A DNA stretch of 64,000 bases from Lingula anatina (lineage: Eukaryota; Brachiopoda; Lingulata; Lingulida; Lingulidae). Location of the stretch: assembly GCF_001039355.2 (NCBI RefSeq), contig NW_019775391.1, positions 685,541-749,540 on the forward strand. Reading direction: 5' to 3'. The notes under the pieces are model-generated. The model worked only from the letters and a program-made list of their open reading frames with translations, did no database searches and was not told where the DNA came from. Both the position numbers and the translations under genes were made by a program. This document shows, piece by piece, positions 22,976-34,101 of this stretch (position 1 is its first letter; the number at the start of each line of letters is the position of its first letter).

Positions 22976-23312
22976 TGTTACGCCTTCGCGGCCGAGTGCC
23001 TTATGAAGGTACAAATAACAATGTACTTACTGGTATCTCAGAGTTAAGAGCCAACAAACAGCACAAGGAACACAGCAGCATCAAAGCCAAAAGTCCCAAA
23101 AAAGAGACCGATTTATTTCAATTCGGACCTTATATACAAGTTCAGATAGTACACGTTTACCAATCAGAACCAACTATACAGTGAACAGTTTTACCTTTAA
23201 GTTACCAATCACGGGAGAGATTCAAACTTGCACACCGGACAACACTTTACTTACAGAGACATCTACCGGTAGCAATATAAAACAATCTCAACTAACACAA
23301 CACATCATCACA
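22976..23312 (-). repeat. 5' LTR of the deleted gypsy element
   Basis: In minus orientation the block starts TGTGATGATGTG, holds a TATA-like tatataagg and an aataaa, and ends ...GGCGTAACA followed by ATTGGCGCAGTCGACAGG, a plausible primer-binding site. TG...CA ends and about 337 bp fit an LTR. I did not find a second LTR on the 3' side (below 22414), so this is a truncated insertion. Confidence 0.6.
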
Positions 23313-25154
23313 ACTGCTCCTCTGGAGAAGGACTGACCATTTTTCTCTTCTTTTCATAGATGTCCTGAGGCCTTTTCATTTCTTTTTTTCCAGGGATGGA
23401 ACCCTCTCCGAGTCTCGACTATCATGGTGCTCTCTGGGCTCTGACCCTCGGGGTGTTAACTGACTTTTAAATGGATCTGATCATTGTTGCTATTCCTCAC
23501 TAACTGGATGCTATTACCTCAGTGAGAGTTGCTGTCATCTGCTAATGCAGGATTCCTATTACCTACTGTATAAGTATGATGTACTGCCTTGTATTCTCCT
23601 GGACAGTAAACCTTCCAAAGAATAAATAGTTTATTTTAACTGAGCACCACAACCAGCTTCCAAATCCAATCCTTCCTGGTGCAGTCTGTTCCTTAGGTAA
23701 ACCATCTGCACTGCCCATGCCTAGTCAGCGGTTAGGTTAAAAGGTTGTGGGGAGCTAACCTGCAGTGAAGCGCATCCTCCACTAACTGCATATCTGAATT
23801 ACCAAACTGCTCTCTAAGTTCTGCTATTCTGAGTATTTGGTCCGCAGTGAGGCCTGGTATCCTTAACAATCCCCTACTTTTTTGTAGAATGCTGTATCTC
23901 ATCTGTGCATGATCTACGCATGCTGTTCTGCGCGTCATCCTCTCACCTTTAACCCCCAGGCACTTCACAGGCTCCTGTGCTTGCCATACCACCACTTCCC
24001 ATTTTTTGGATGGAATAGACTTGATGCATAATCCCTGTGCCTGTGTCTTGCTAAGTAAGAGAAGTTTGATATTTGTTCAGCATTTTTTATATTGCTGTGC
24101 TGATCATTTGAAGATAGGTATTTTTTTAGAATTTAATTCTTGATTCATTAGTCATTTTATGTTTGGTATCTCTAGCTTGTTATTACTGCCCAAGTTAAGC
24201 ACAAAGTGTGCAAACAGTTTTCTATTTAAGTTTTCTGATAGTGTGCTCCAGAAAATTACACAGTTATTATGAAGAATGACAATAAATTATTTTTGGGGGC
24301 ATTTTCCAATTCATTTTTTGTTTGTTTGTTTGTTTGTTTGTTTGTTTGTTTGTTTGTTTAAGAATTGATAATAATAATAATTAAGGTATGCATTTAGTGA
24401 TTGGCAGGTGTATATATCACCAATTATACTTTGATGTATGAATGTTTTCAGTTTGTATAGGCATGCACAACTGCGTGATCGGTGATGAAGTATTCTGTCC
24501 TTTTTTTTACTATCACTTTCATGAATTATAATTACAAGTATTTACTGAAAAAATTGGGGTCAGATTTCAATTAAATGGTAAATGTAAGAAATATCTGTTA
24601 CACAGTTAAAATATGGTAACAACTTACAAAATTTCCTCACTTAAAAATAAATATTTTAAATGCATAAATCCAACTCTACAATATTAAGTCATTTAGACTG
24701 TAAATTTTTTAATCCCGTAATACAGTTTTAAATGTCAATTTTTACTGTTTTGATTTGATAAATGCATTAGATAGTTAAAAAAAAGAATGAAATAAAATCA
24801 CTTTAAAGACAAACAATCACAAAGACAAATAACACAATGAAATGGACTAGATAGATAATTAAGAAATAGTGTTATTACAAGTACTTGACTGTAGAAAATA
24901 ATGTGCAGAAATGTATATAATATAAATAATAATGCCCATTGATCTACACATTTGTGAGCACGTACAGGAATGTTGAAAGTATTGAGATTATTATCCAAGT
25001 AAACAGCTTTTTCGATTTGATGCATGGAACATAAGAGTGCATCTGCTGGCCGTTAATGAATTCACATGGGCTGGCTTTGAAAATATTTCACAACACTTCA
25101 GAAAGTCAAACTCTGCTAGTCTTTTTGTCTCAATTTCCAGACGAGTATTATCAT
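23313..25154. other. Intergenic stretch between gypsy remnant and Gal-C
   Basis: A minus-strand frame open from about 24045 to 23732 has higher GC than its surroundings and protein-like content (LLRIPGLTADQILRIAEL); it may be a mobile-element fragment but I do not recognise it. A TTTG microsatellite lies at about 24319-24360. The 24.4-25.15 kb part is AT-rich and probably holds the Gal-C 3' UTR. Nothing else seen. Confidence 0.35.
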
Positions 25155-28100
25155 TCATAAAATTTCCTTTTTTGCATTTTTGATCTTATACCATTCTATC
25201 ATTCTCTTAACATTCTGATCTCTTCTCAAAAGAAAATCCTTTCCTCCGAGAAAAATGGTAGAGAAGTCTGACATGTTAGATTTTTTTATCAATAGTACTT
25301 TCTGCTTCAGTGGTTCTAAAGTTGTGCTGCAGTTACAAGTGTCCTTTGTGACAACCTTGATCCTCTTCTTCAGCTGAGGTTTGCTATTATGTCCCATCCA
25401 AAATAACATCTGCACATTTTTTAGGATGACTGCAGAGAATGGAACAGAATACCGTTTTGCAACTTTTCCTTGCAAAACTGGAAAATAGAAGAGTGGTACT
25501 ACAAATAGTTTCTTGGGATATATTTATTTTTGTCTCATTATTGCAGCCTTGCTAAGAGGAAAGCAGTGGTTGGGAGGAGTGATGTCTGAGCCACTAATAT
25601 ATAAGATGTTGGATAATGCAAAATAAGAAAAAAAATGTGGGGGGAAAAAAGTCATAGGCATAAGGGCAAGAGAGTTATAGTTTTGGCAAGCAGTGATGAC
25701 TATCATTAGATTACCATTATGGAAAAAATAAAAAGATGAATAACCAGATTTTGGATAAAAAAGCATGAATAAGTACGATAAGGCACCAGCAGTATTGATT
25801 TTTTGGAAGTAATCCAGTTTCTGCTTTGTGGAATTGAAAAGAAGGGATAAGGTCACACAGAATCGAAGGCAAGCTTAAACAAAGATAATCAGCCGTTAAC
25901 CATCATGAATTGTTACTGTTTAAATTCTGGCCTAGTCTTAGCCAAACATCAATAATTAAGCCATAATAAAAGTGCAAAATAAAGAGAAAACTGAATTCAA
26001 TAGTGGTTTAAAACATGTATTGTTATTGAGCAAAAATAAAAAAGTATGAGTATTTTGAGTACCCTAAAAAAATGTTTAAGGTACTGTTAAATTCGGGTTG
26101 CATCCATATAGGTCCCCACACCGATACTCTCCCACACCTGTATTATTCCCCTACACCAAAACTACTACCAGCACGTTAGCCAACTTGGCCACCTACATAG
26201 GGGGAATGTCGATGTGGGGGAGTAATCATGCTGGGAAGCAAAGATGCAGAGGAGTATCAGTGTAGGGGAGTAACAGTGCACGTATAGCAATAAATTTACA
26301 AGGGATGTATCAATGTGGGGATCTGTCGGAATGGGGTAGTATCGATGTCAAAAGTTACCAGAGGGGAGTATTGGTTGGGGGAGGGGGGGGGTAATGACAC
26401 GATCCCTTATATTCAAGCTTCGGTTAGTAAATAAAAATAAGATTTTAAACATTAAATAATGTTTCAAAGTGCTATAAAGCAATGTTCTTCAATTTCAAAA
26501 AATTGTTATTTTCACATTCTGTTAACAACAATGAAATTGTTAAAAAAAACAGCTACTGGCCTGATTAAAAAAAGCATGAAAATGTTAATTGTTAGCATTG
26601 TCATTACCAACAGAAGAAGAGAGAAATGCTTTTTTAAGAGACTGTCTGTCTGCATGACGGGTAGGGCAGTCCTGGTGCTCTGATTCAGTACTTCCCCTAT
26701 TCCTGGGAGACTCCACAATGTTACGTCCTGAACATCTAGTTTAAAGGAAAAAATATATTTGAAAAATGTTGAAAATTAAAATATTGTATTAAAAATTGAT
26801 TTTGCCATTATGACTTACTAAGCATTGATTTTCACAATTAAAATAAAAATTCCTATTTTACAATTAAAGACTTAGCAAACATAAAAACAATCTGGGATAA
26901 CTTGGAACAGAAAACAGTGTTCAATTGGGTATTTTTATATATGCAAGGCAAAAAACCCTCACATGCTCTTCTGAAGTTTTGCATTTTTGTGTACAACAAA
27001 CATGCAGCACAAATCCACTGTATTGTTGTACAATTGTGTGCCACAGCAATCATAGCCTTGACCTTGACCAGGGTGAAGGACACCTCTGCAACAAGTGGCT
27101 TGACTTGGATCAAAGCAGCTGTCTCCACACTGTTGAAATCCCCTACTATGTAGATGTCCTCGACAGCATGACTAGATAATATAAATGAATTTACTATGTT
27201 GAAATGAGCAAAAATGTTGAAAATTTCATAAAAGGGATTTTATTGATTTCATGTGTGATATCCAGCAAATCAATGAAAAAAAGTATCAAAAATAAAGGTG
27301 ATAAAGCATTTAATGGACTCGATGTTTTGTGTATATTTGTAAAACATACTTTTTCTGATTGTTGGATTTTTTCCTGAAAATTTGAGTTAAAAAGCTACTA
27401 TAACAGTCTGGTGATGCAGACATTTGTTAGGGACAACATTACTAAGGCTTATACCACGGCTGATGCTTCGAACAATAGGATAATTGCACTTGTATTCTGC
27501 ATACATGCTTGCTTTTATTTTCATGCGCTTTGGTGCATTCATCCTGTTGTTTGAGGCGCCAGCCACGGTATAATTCAGTTACAACTACTAGTCATCGGCT
27601 GTGCCTCAGTATAATTTTGCTCTTATATGTTGCATACAGTGTTGTAACTAGTACATAAACTCATCGTAGTTATTTCCCTTGCACTTACCTGTGTATATAT
27701 ATTATATAGTCTGGCAATTCCGTTTTCAGGGTCTAGACAGCAGTCCATTATGTCTGGTTGATTGGTTGAAAGAACTCGATTTCCACAGCAGACTGCATTT
27801 GATTTGTTAAAGAAATTGTTACCACAGCAACCGAGCTGGCCATTTATCAATTTACCTTCAAACAAATAATAAAGATATATACTACAGATTGTTTTATTTT
27901 CTGATAGTGGCTATAAGAGAATATTCCTTTGTTACTTTGTATAGATTTAAGGATATTGTAACCCTTTATTACCATCCAAATATCGAAAATAAGTTTTTTC
28001 CTACATCTAATTATTCAATAATGGACCTTTCTTTGTGCTGATTTAAAGCAATGAAAAAGCCCTGGAAATATAAAATATCGGCATTTATGTTGTTTCATTG

Positions 28101-31100
28101 CAATATATAAGTATAGGCAACTCAGAGCTTTAATCGTCAATGTAACACCTTTCTATGGGGCGTAACTTCATCCCTAAACAAGATTTTATCACGAAAATTT
28201 GCAGAGTTGTCGAGGAGAGTAAAGACTACAATCCCGTGCCGTCATTTTGGTTTAAATGTTTTTGTTATGGAGTTATTAGGCCCTAATGACAGATTTTCAT
28301 TTAACAAAGGCATCATTTTGCTTTATCAACAATTAAATCTGAACTAAGACTTTTAAGAAAAATCGCTGGCAGGGTTTTGGAGTACTAACTAGTGTGATTA
28401 AATTGGCATTGAAACGGTGATAGTGGGTGCTCAGGTAAAAGAGAAACTTGAGAAACTGATTTTTCTGTTTTTACCCCAAAATAGTGATTATGATGTCACC
28501 TGTAAGATGACATGTGGAAATGTTAATTGATTTAGTCACTGAACACTGAACATGTACCCAAAAGAATGTATGTAAGACAGTAAATAAGGAGTTTTGGGTG
28601 AAGGGTGACAATATCCTTAAGAATATTTTAAAGATGATATGTAAGGATTTTCACATGAAGTGATGTAAGAATTCATAGAATGAGGTTTTTAATTTATTCA
28701 TCAAGTTTTATTGAATGAATATATTAGCTGATTGATTGATTGATTTGCCGATCGATTGATTCCATCTATAGTATTTCTTCAATGAATGACAAATATTATA
28801 TAATACAACAAATCCTGCACCTCCACAACAAGATTTTCTCCTCGAGTTGTACACTCTGCTGGAGCCATTTTCTAAGTGGCAGCATTTTTTTGTGTAACCT
28901 GGATTGAATGCCTCTCTGCCACAGCACTCCTTGTGGCGCCTGGACCTGAGACGGTGGTTTTTACCATTACAACACACCTCATTCCTCAGTCTGTAAAGAC
29001 CTAAATAAATGTGTATGGATATTATACATGGTTGGAAGGAAAGAGAGAGAGAGAGAGAGTTGGAGAGAGGGGCAGTGCACTTAGGAAAAGGTAAAATTCA
29101 TTGCATTCATGTTGCATATTTTTTAGACCCCATTCCCACAGATTTTAGATCAATCTATCCCTGTGGGGAGTCTCACTAGATTACTGTCAGCTTAGCCGGT
29201 TTAAGCATCTGTCCCGCCTACTAAAAGCTGTAAGGGGGTAATTAACTGTCGTGCACGCTCAGCTGACTGCAATTAAGTGTGAACCCCCAGATGGATCAAT
29301 CTAAATCTCTGGGAATGCACTCTTAGAAATCATAGATTCATCACACTGCTTTATGATTGTGTTCTCTCTGTAGTATATTATGTAGTAGAATATTATTATA
29401 TGTTTACTATTTTGCATTTCAAACAGCATTCAATAAAGCACATTACATGAAATTAACACAATTCTTATTTTTACAGTATATAAATTTCTGTCTCATTTAG
29501 ACCCACCTTCAATATTCAGTGAAAAGAAATATCTGAACTGTATGGACACATTGTTAATGTTTACTTTCTAGTAAAAAAATTAACCTTCATAAAGCACTTT
29601 TTTTTTTAAAATGTGGGTTGCAACATATTTGATTCTCGGACTAGTTAGTCCTCAGGTCAACTGGTTGTGAATCCTTCCTTAGGTGTCGATTTTGCATACA
29701 TTGGTTGTATACGATATATATGCCTACCTTTTCCACAGCACCCGTATGTGTTACTGCTACCTTCCCTGACACCATCATTACAACATAACTGTATTGAAGG
29801 AGAGTAACTTTGTTCACTGTTGCAACACAACTGCGTGTTGATGTCATACACAGTGTTACCGCAGCAGCCATATTGCCCAGAACTCTCACTGTAATTCAGA
29901 AGTTTACCTGACATTAAAAAAAAAACAAAATTAAGAAGTTAAGATTAAAGATAATATCAGATTTGTGATTGTTCATGTTCTTCATTCTCGAGAGGTCACT
30001 CCGTTGGCAGTGATGACTTGCCTGTAAAACATATTGCATTACTGTGATAATATTACGGATACCCTTGCCACCATAACCTGAAATCTGTTTTATTTTATTT
30101 ATTATTTTTTTTTTATGATGTTTTCAATTTCTGGACTATGTATGTAAGATTTTTATCATGGCTTATGTTAAATATTATGTAAAAGAAATTAGAATGTTTT
30201 TAAAAACGGTTCTTACCCCCTGCAACAAATCTGATGGTTTGAATCATACAGAGTTCTATTGCATACAGCTGTCTGGGTTGGTGATGTTTTAGCGATGATT
30301 TTTCTACGGACCCTGTCACAAACCTCAGTGGAACTATTGTAGAACTTTCCAACAGGTGCACAACATCTGGTGGTGGCATGGATTTCAGATGCTGGTTTTA
30401 TTTCATGTTTCAGGGAAGTGGGAAATAAAAGGGTGTTGGTGCAGCATCTCTCCTGAGGCTGGTGGTACACCTCGTTTCCACAGCACCATGTATTATCTCC
30501 TGTGGAAGTTTATTAAACAATGCTAGCTATTCACTATACCCTCTACCAGGGCGACAGATTGATTTTTCACAAGATATTCGCAGTTATATGTCTTTAGACA
30601 GTCATTTCTTTCTCTGCCAATAATATCTACCACCCTAGTAAAGAGTAGCTATCCACTGTATTCTGTGCAGATTAAAGATGGAGGGTAGATAATGTTCATT
30701 CTGAGAAAATTTTTAATTCTGATTTCTTTAATTTGTGCAAAGCCCCCTTTACGCTGACAGCATCCTTTCTACATCCCATAATATGGCCTCATTTAAGAGT
30801 AAAAATTTTTCATTAAATTTATTAAAATAATACTTAAGGTAATGACAACTGGCTGATCATTGAGCATCCATTCTGCAACCAAAGCAATTATGTTTGTACC
30901 TCCTTTCTATGACCACAGTGATGCCAGTTTCAGATGGTTGCACAAAGGACACAGAAAGGAAGCCGTTCAGTGTAAAGGGGGTTAAACCATTTGTTTTCAG
31001 TATCTTGAAGCTACTGTAATTCAGCTTTTTGCAATTTAGCCTTTCTCTTTTTGATTTGGTTCGGTATGATTTAAGTTCTTTCATCTTACCATGCAGTTTT

Positions 31101-31962
31101 CCACGTACTTCCCCATTACAGCAGATAGACTGTGACCTGTTAAAGCTCACTGCAGTCTTCATGCCACGTGAAATACAGCAGTCTATGTCAGGATTTTCTG
31201 TAATGCTCAGAACTTTGTCTCCACAGCATATTTGTTCATTGATGTGGTACGGTACTCCAGCCCCTTTGTATTAGACAAAAAATAAGTTTGTGAAATGTCT
31301 ACAGATTTCTGCATGCCCCATGTCACTTGGAGATGTATATTTAGACCCCACAATCATTTTTTTCAATCCATCATTTTAGGGAACTGGACATGGAAAAAAA
31401 TTCTCGAGATATGGGACATTAATTATGTCGCTCACTAAAAATGTTTTTAAAAGGGGATTAATGGTTTGATATATATTTTAAACAGGAAAATGGAACTGCA
31501 TTTTTTATATTGACTGCAAATATTATTTGAATGTTTTTCTACAAATATTATAACTTGTCATATTTTTGCTTTTTCCATACATTTGATTTTTTTCTTTATT
31601 CTTTATTATATAATTATTTTGCTGTGATAAATACCACTGCAGCATTGATCCTGCCTGCCCTTTTGGTACACGTGACCCCCACAACACATATCACGTTGAG
31701 GATCGTAGCATGTTCCATTTTGGTTGTCCCCATGTTGTTGTTGCCCATTGTGTGAGCCACAGTGGTTCATACCTTGGTCTTCACATGATTTCTGAGACAT
31801 GAAATGACCTTGGATGACACCTTTAAGGGATAATAGTCACTAACTTATGCATAGTCAACCAGAAGGAATTTTGACAAAAGATGCATTATTTACTGATAAT
31901 AAAGTACACTCACCGAGCATCAATAAAACCCCTGATAAGTCGAGGATTGGGTTGTGCTTCAT
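25155..31962 (-). CDS. Gal-C: galaxin-like secreted protein with C-terminal NTR-like module
   Basis: Ten exons, all phases consistent: 31914-31962, 31635-31820, 31090-31263, 30217-30499, 29728-29888, 28821-29000, 27689-27855, 26963-27129, 26608-26735, 25155-25477; 605 residues. Start MKHNPILDLSGVLLMLG with a signal-like core. Exon 2 is a head module (CYDPQRDMCC). Exons 3-8 carry the rest of 23 CC pairs (e.g. CCGNTVYDINTQLCC), the galaxin hallmark; exon 8 repeats the head motif (CFDPSQATCC). Exon 9 is a Cys-Pro linker. Exon 10 (LQGKVAKR ... DTCNCSTTLEP ... KVLLIKKS) fits the NTR/C345C pattern and ends near W-Y-K. Galaxins are known as secreted matrix proteins of coral skeletons; function here is unknown. 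Weak points: the exon 5 acceptor (ttacag; a second acceptor 19 bp upstream is out of frame) and exon 8 acceptor (caacag) lack strong pyrimidine tracts. If exon 8 did not splice it would end at TGA 26961-26959. Confidence 0.7.
26105..26395. repeat. Degenerate 17-18-bp G-rich minisatellite in a Gal-C intron
   Basis: Repeated variants of gtgtaggggagtaacagtg, gatgtgggggagtaatcatg and gaggagtatcagtgtaggg. The first 60 or so bases carry the same motif on the opposite strand (ccacaccgatactctcccac), so the array contains an inversion. It lies between Gal-C exons 9 and 10. Confidence 0.7.
29122..29337. mobile_element. MITE-like element, family M2 (copy 2), in Gal-C intron
   Basis: Left tttagaccccattcccacag and right end (reverse complement tctaagagtgcattcccag) form inverted termini; ggtaattaactgtcgt inside matches the copy at 9989-10232. 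Between Gal-C exons 5 and 6. Confidence 0.65.
29622..29676. mobile_element. End fragment of an M3 element
   Basis: gattctcggactagttagtc followed by ctcaggtcaactggttgtga corresponds to one terminus of the M3 family; the other end is missing. It lies in the intron after Gal-C exon 5 (exon ends at 29728). Confidence 0.45.
30742..30983. mobile_element. MITE, family M1 (copy 2), in Gal-C intron
   Basis: Left gcccccttta followed by cgctgacagcatcctttct; right agaaaggaagccgttcagtg then taaaggggg. The arms pair over about 30 bp with mismatches and match 17934-18140. Between Gal-C exons 3 and 4; it explains why the frame running past the exon 3 donor looks open. Confidence 0.7.
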
Positions 31963-34101
31963 AATTGCAGCAGATGACCAAGTTCTGGGAAGTTTGCATA
32001 ATTTTTGGAGGAAATATGTCTCTTTTATACTGGTATATGGCCCCGTGCGAAATTCCCAAATATAAATAAATTTTGTACTTTTCAGTTTCAACATCCTGCT
32101 TATATGTGAAAGTGACAGTAATCAAATTGTATAAACTTCATGTACATTGTTTTTAACAGAGATGAAAAGAGGAAAAAAGTGAAGGCAGACCATCAATTTT
32201 AATTAATTGTTATTGTGAAAATTTCAATGAAATGACTTAATAAAGATGTATACAGTAAAACATGACTTTAATTTATTTTACTGAAAATAAGTTAGAATGC
32301 ATATAAAATATAATAAACTATAAGTGCACCTTGGGTTTACTAGATTAAAACATTTTATTCAAAATGCATGAAAGAAATAGAAAACTGACTCATGTACTTG
32401 TGACTAAAAAATAAAACAGCCACAGAATAAAAACACACAATGGAGGGAAGACTAATAATTAACAAAGTAGAGATATGTAAATATGATATATCAATACGAT
32501 AACATGAAATTCTAAATAGTTAACAAGTGTTTTCTTTAGCTGGTTTCATTGATTGTGTGTCACAGTGTAGCCCATTTCAATGTGCCAAAAACTGCCTTTT
32601 CAGTCCTGTCTATATTATGCTTTGTATCAGTTCAGATGTACAGTGACTAGTCTATATTTGGAACTCGTGTTTTCTAAAAACGAAAACAAAACTACCTAGT
32701 TTAAATTCAACGAGTAACAATTGTGGAATATCATGTAAATGTTAACAATTGTAAAAAGTTGTCAATATCTCAAAAAATCTCCTCAAAAATGTTACCAGAC
32801 TGGCCTGAATTTATCAAAAATTATGCTTAATTAGTAACAATACTATGTCTGAGGTCAAATAAAATCGTGCGTCCTTCAACTACAAAACTTAAAAAATGAC
32901 AAAAATATGACCATTACATTTAATGGTGCAAGAAACATAATTGCCTTATATACTTATATATGTTTGATACAAAGTATCTATATATCACAGATTGCCTTTA
33001 TGTAATTTGTAAATTGAATACCAGAAAATGTTGAAATACTTGTAAAATTCACGATAAATATTCTATCTGATATATATTTAAGCACTGACCAGGAATATAT
33101 CAAAAAGACATCATTACAAACATACTAGTATTAGGTAATTATTAACTTATGACAAAAGCAAGTTGCATTGTTTGTTGCTGATCTTGAAACGAGTATAAAA
33201 ACATCAAGTGTAAATTAACATAACAACATATAATATATAACCTTCATCCCATTTAACCAGTATTTAAGCTTTTACTAATAAATGCAAGAGTTCTTTTTTT
33301 CTTCTGAACTGCAAAACCATATAAATATTCATTAGTCCATTTCAAGTCCATCTACTTTGGTGAATAACATGAAGTCACATATTAGGGAAAATGCATCACT
33401 GGATTGTGCAAAAGATCCAACTGGTCTATAAATGCAATAGATGATCTGTTTTTCTTCAAAACTGTTTATTTTCATCATTGGTCTGTATCCATGGCTCACT
33501 AAGCAGTTTTATCCAAGTTTTCCGTCAGTGTTGATGACTCCCCTCTTCACAAGGATGGAGCTGAAGAGATGGAATTGAACCTCTGTTATTGTACTATTCC
33601 CCCAGGGTTTAGTTAGTTGTGCCAAAGATCACCATAATGAGTGCTGGAAGCAATATTAATAAGCGGAGCTGAATTAAGCGGAGAGAGATTATCAATGTTA
33701 GAAGAATTTCTAATTGTTAATTTCTTGAAAGTTTTTCGTTTTTAAGCAAGCTGTGCAAAGTATTAGTGTGTTGGGAAAAAACAAAGAGCATCAGAATTCT
33801 GAAATTGATTTTAGATGTTAAATATCTATTCAAAAGAAACACAAAAGCTGATAATAAATGAAATTCTGCTAAAATATGAGAAGCTGATTTTAATCTATAA
33901 AACTCTTTCATTCAAAAGCACTTTACATGCTTATACGTAACTAAAACAGAAAAAATTTCTTAGTTTCAGATTCAGTAAGAAATAAGGGGAAATCACTTCC
34001 TTAACAATATCCTAAAATGATTGGTTAGGGTAACTGAAAACTAAAATTGATAGTAGTGATAGCAAGCAGAGATGGTGATTGATGGTATTTATTCACTAGA
34101 T
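31963..34101. other. Gal-C / Gal-B intergenic region
   Basis: Contains the Gal-C promoter (TATA-like at 32022-32029) at one end and presumably the Gal-B 3' UTR at the other. The rest is AT-rich. I searched the minus strand for an NTR-type exon of Gal-B and found none. A minus frame near 33600-33720 (NSSNIDNLSPLNSAPLIN) has no usable phase-1 acceptor and is not called. Confidence 0.45.
32022..32029 (-). promoter_or_regulatory. TATA box of Gal-C
   Basis: tataaaag on the minus strand, about 60 bp before the Gal-C ATG at 31962. Spacing implies a very short leader; an out-of-frame ATG about 35 bp before the start would lie close to the predicted cap site. Confidence 0.5.

Noticed and set aside
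26512-26718. Minus frame with a hydrophobic C-terminal stretch that could be a membrane anchor of Gal-C
   Set aside because: A different frame of the same DNA gives a linker exon (26608-26735) whose acceptor and donor phases fit both neighbours; the hydrophobic frame fits neither.
30857-31089. Frame continuing past the Gal-C exon 3 donor with a basic stretch
   Set aside because: A strong donor (gtaag) at 31089 closes the exon and the extension enters an M1 MITE, so it is intron readthrough.
33600-33800. Possible NTR exon for Gal-B
   Set aside because: Open stretch has no phase-1 acceptor, no cysteine pattern and no V-x-x-G-K-V start.
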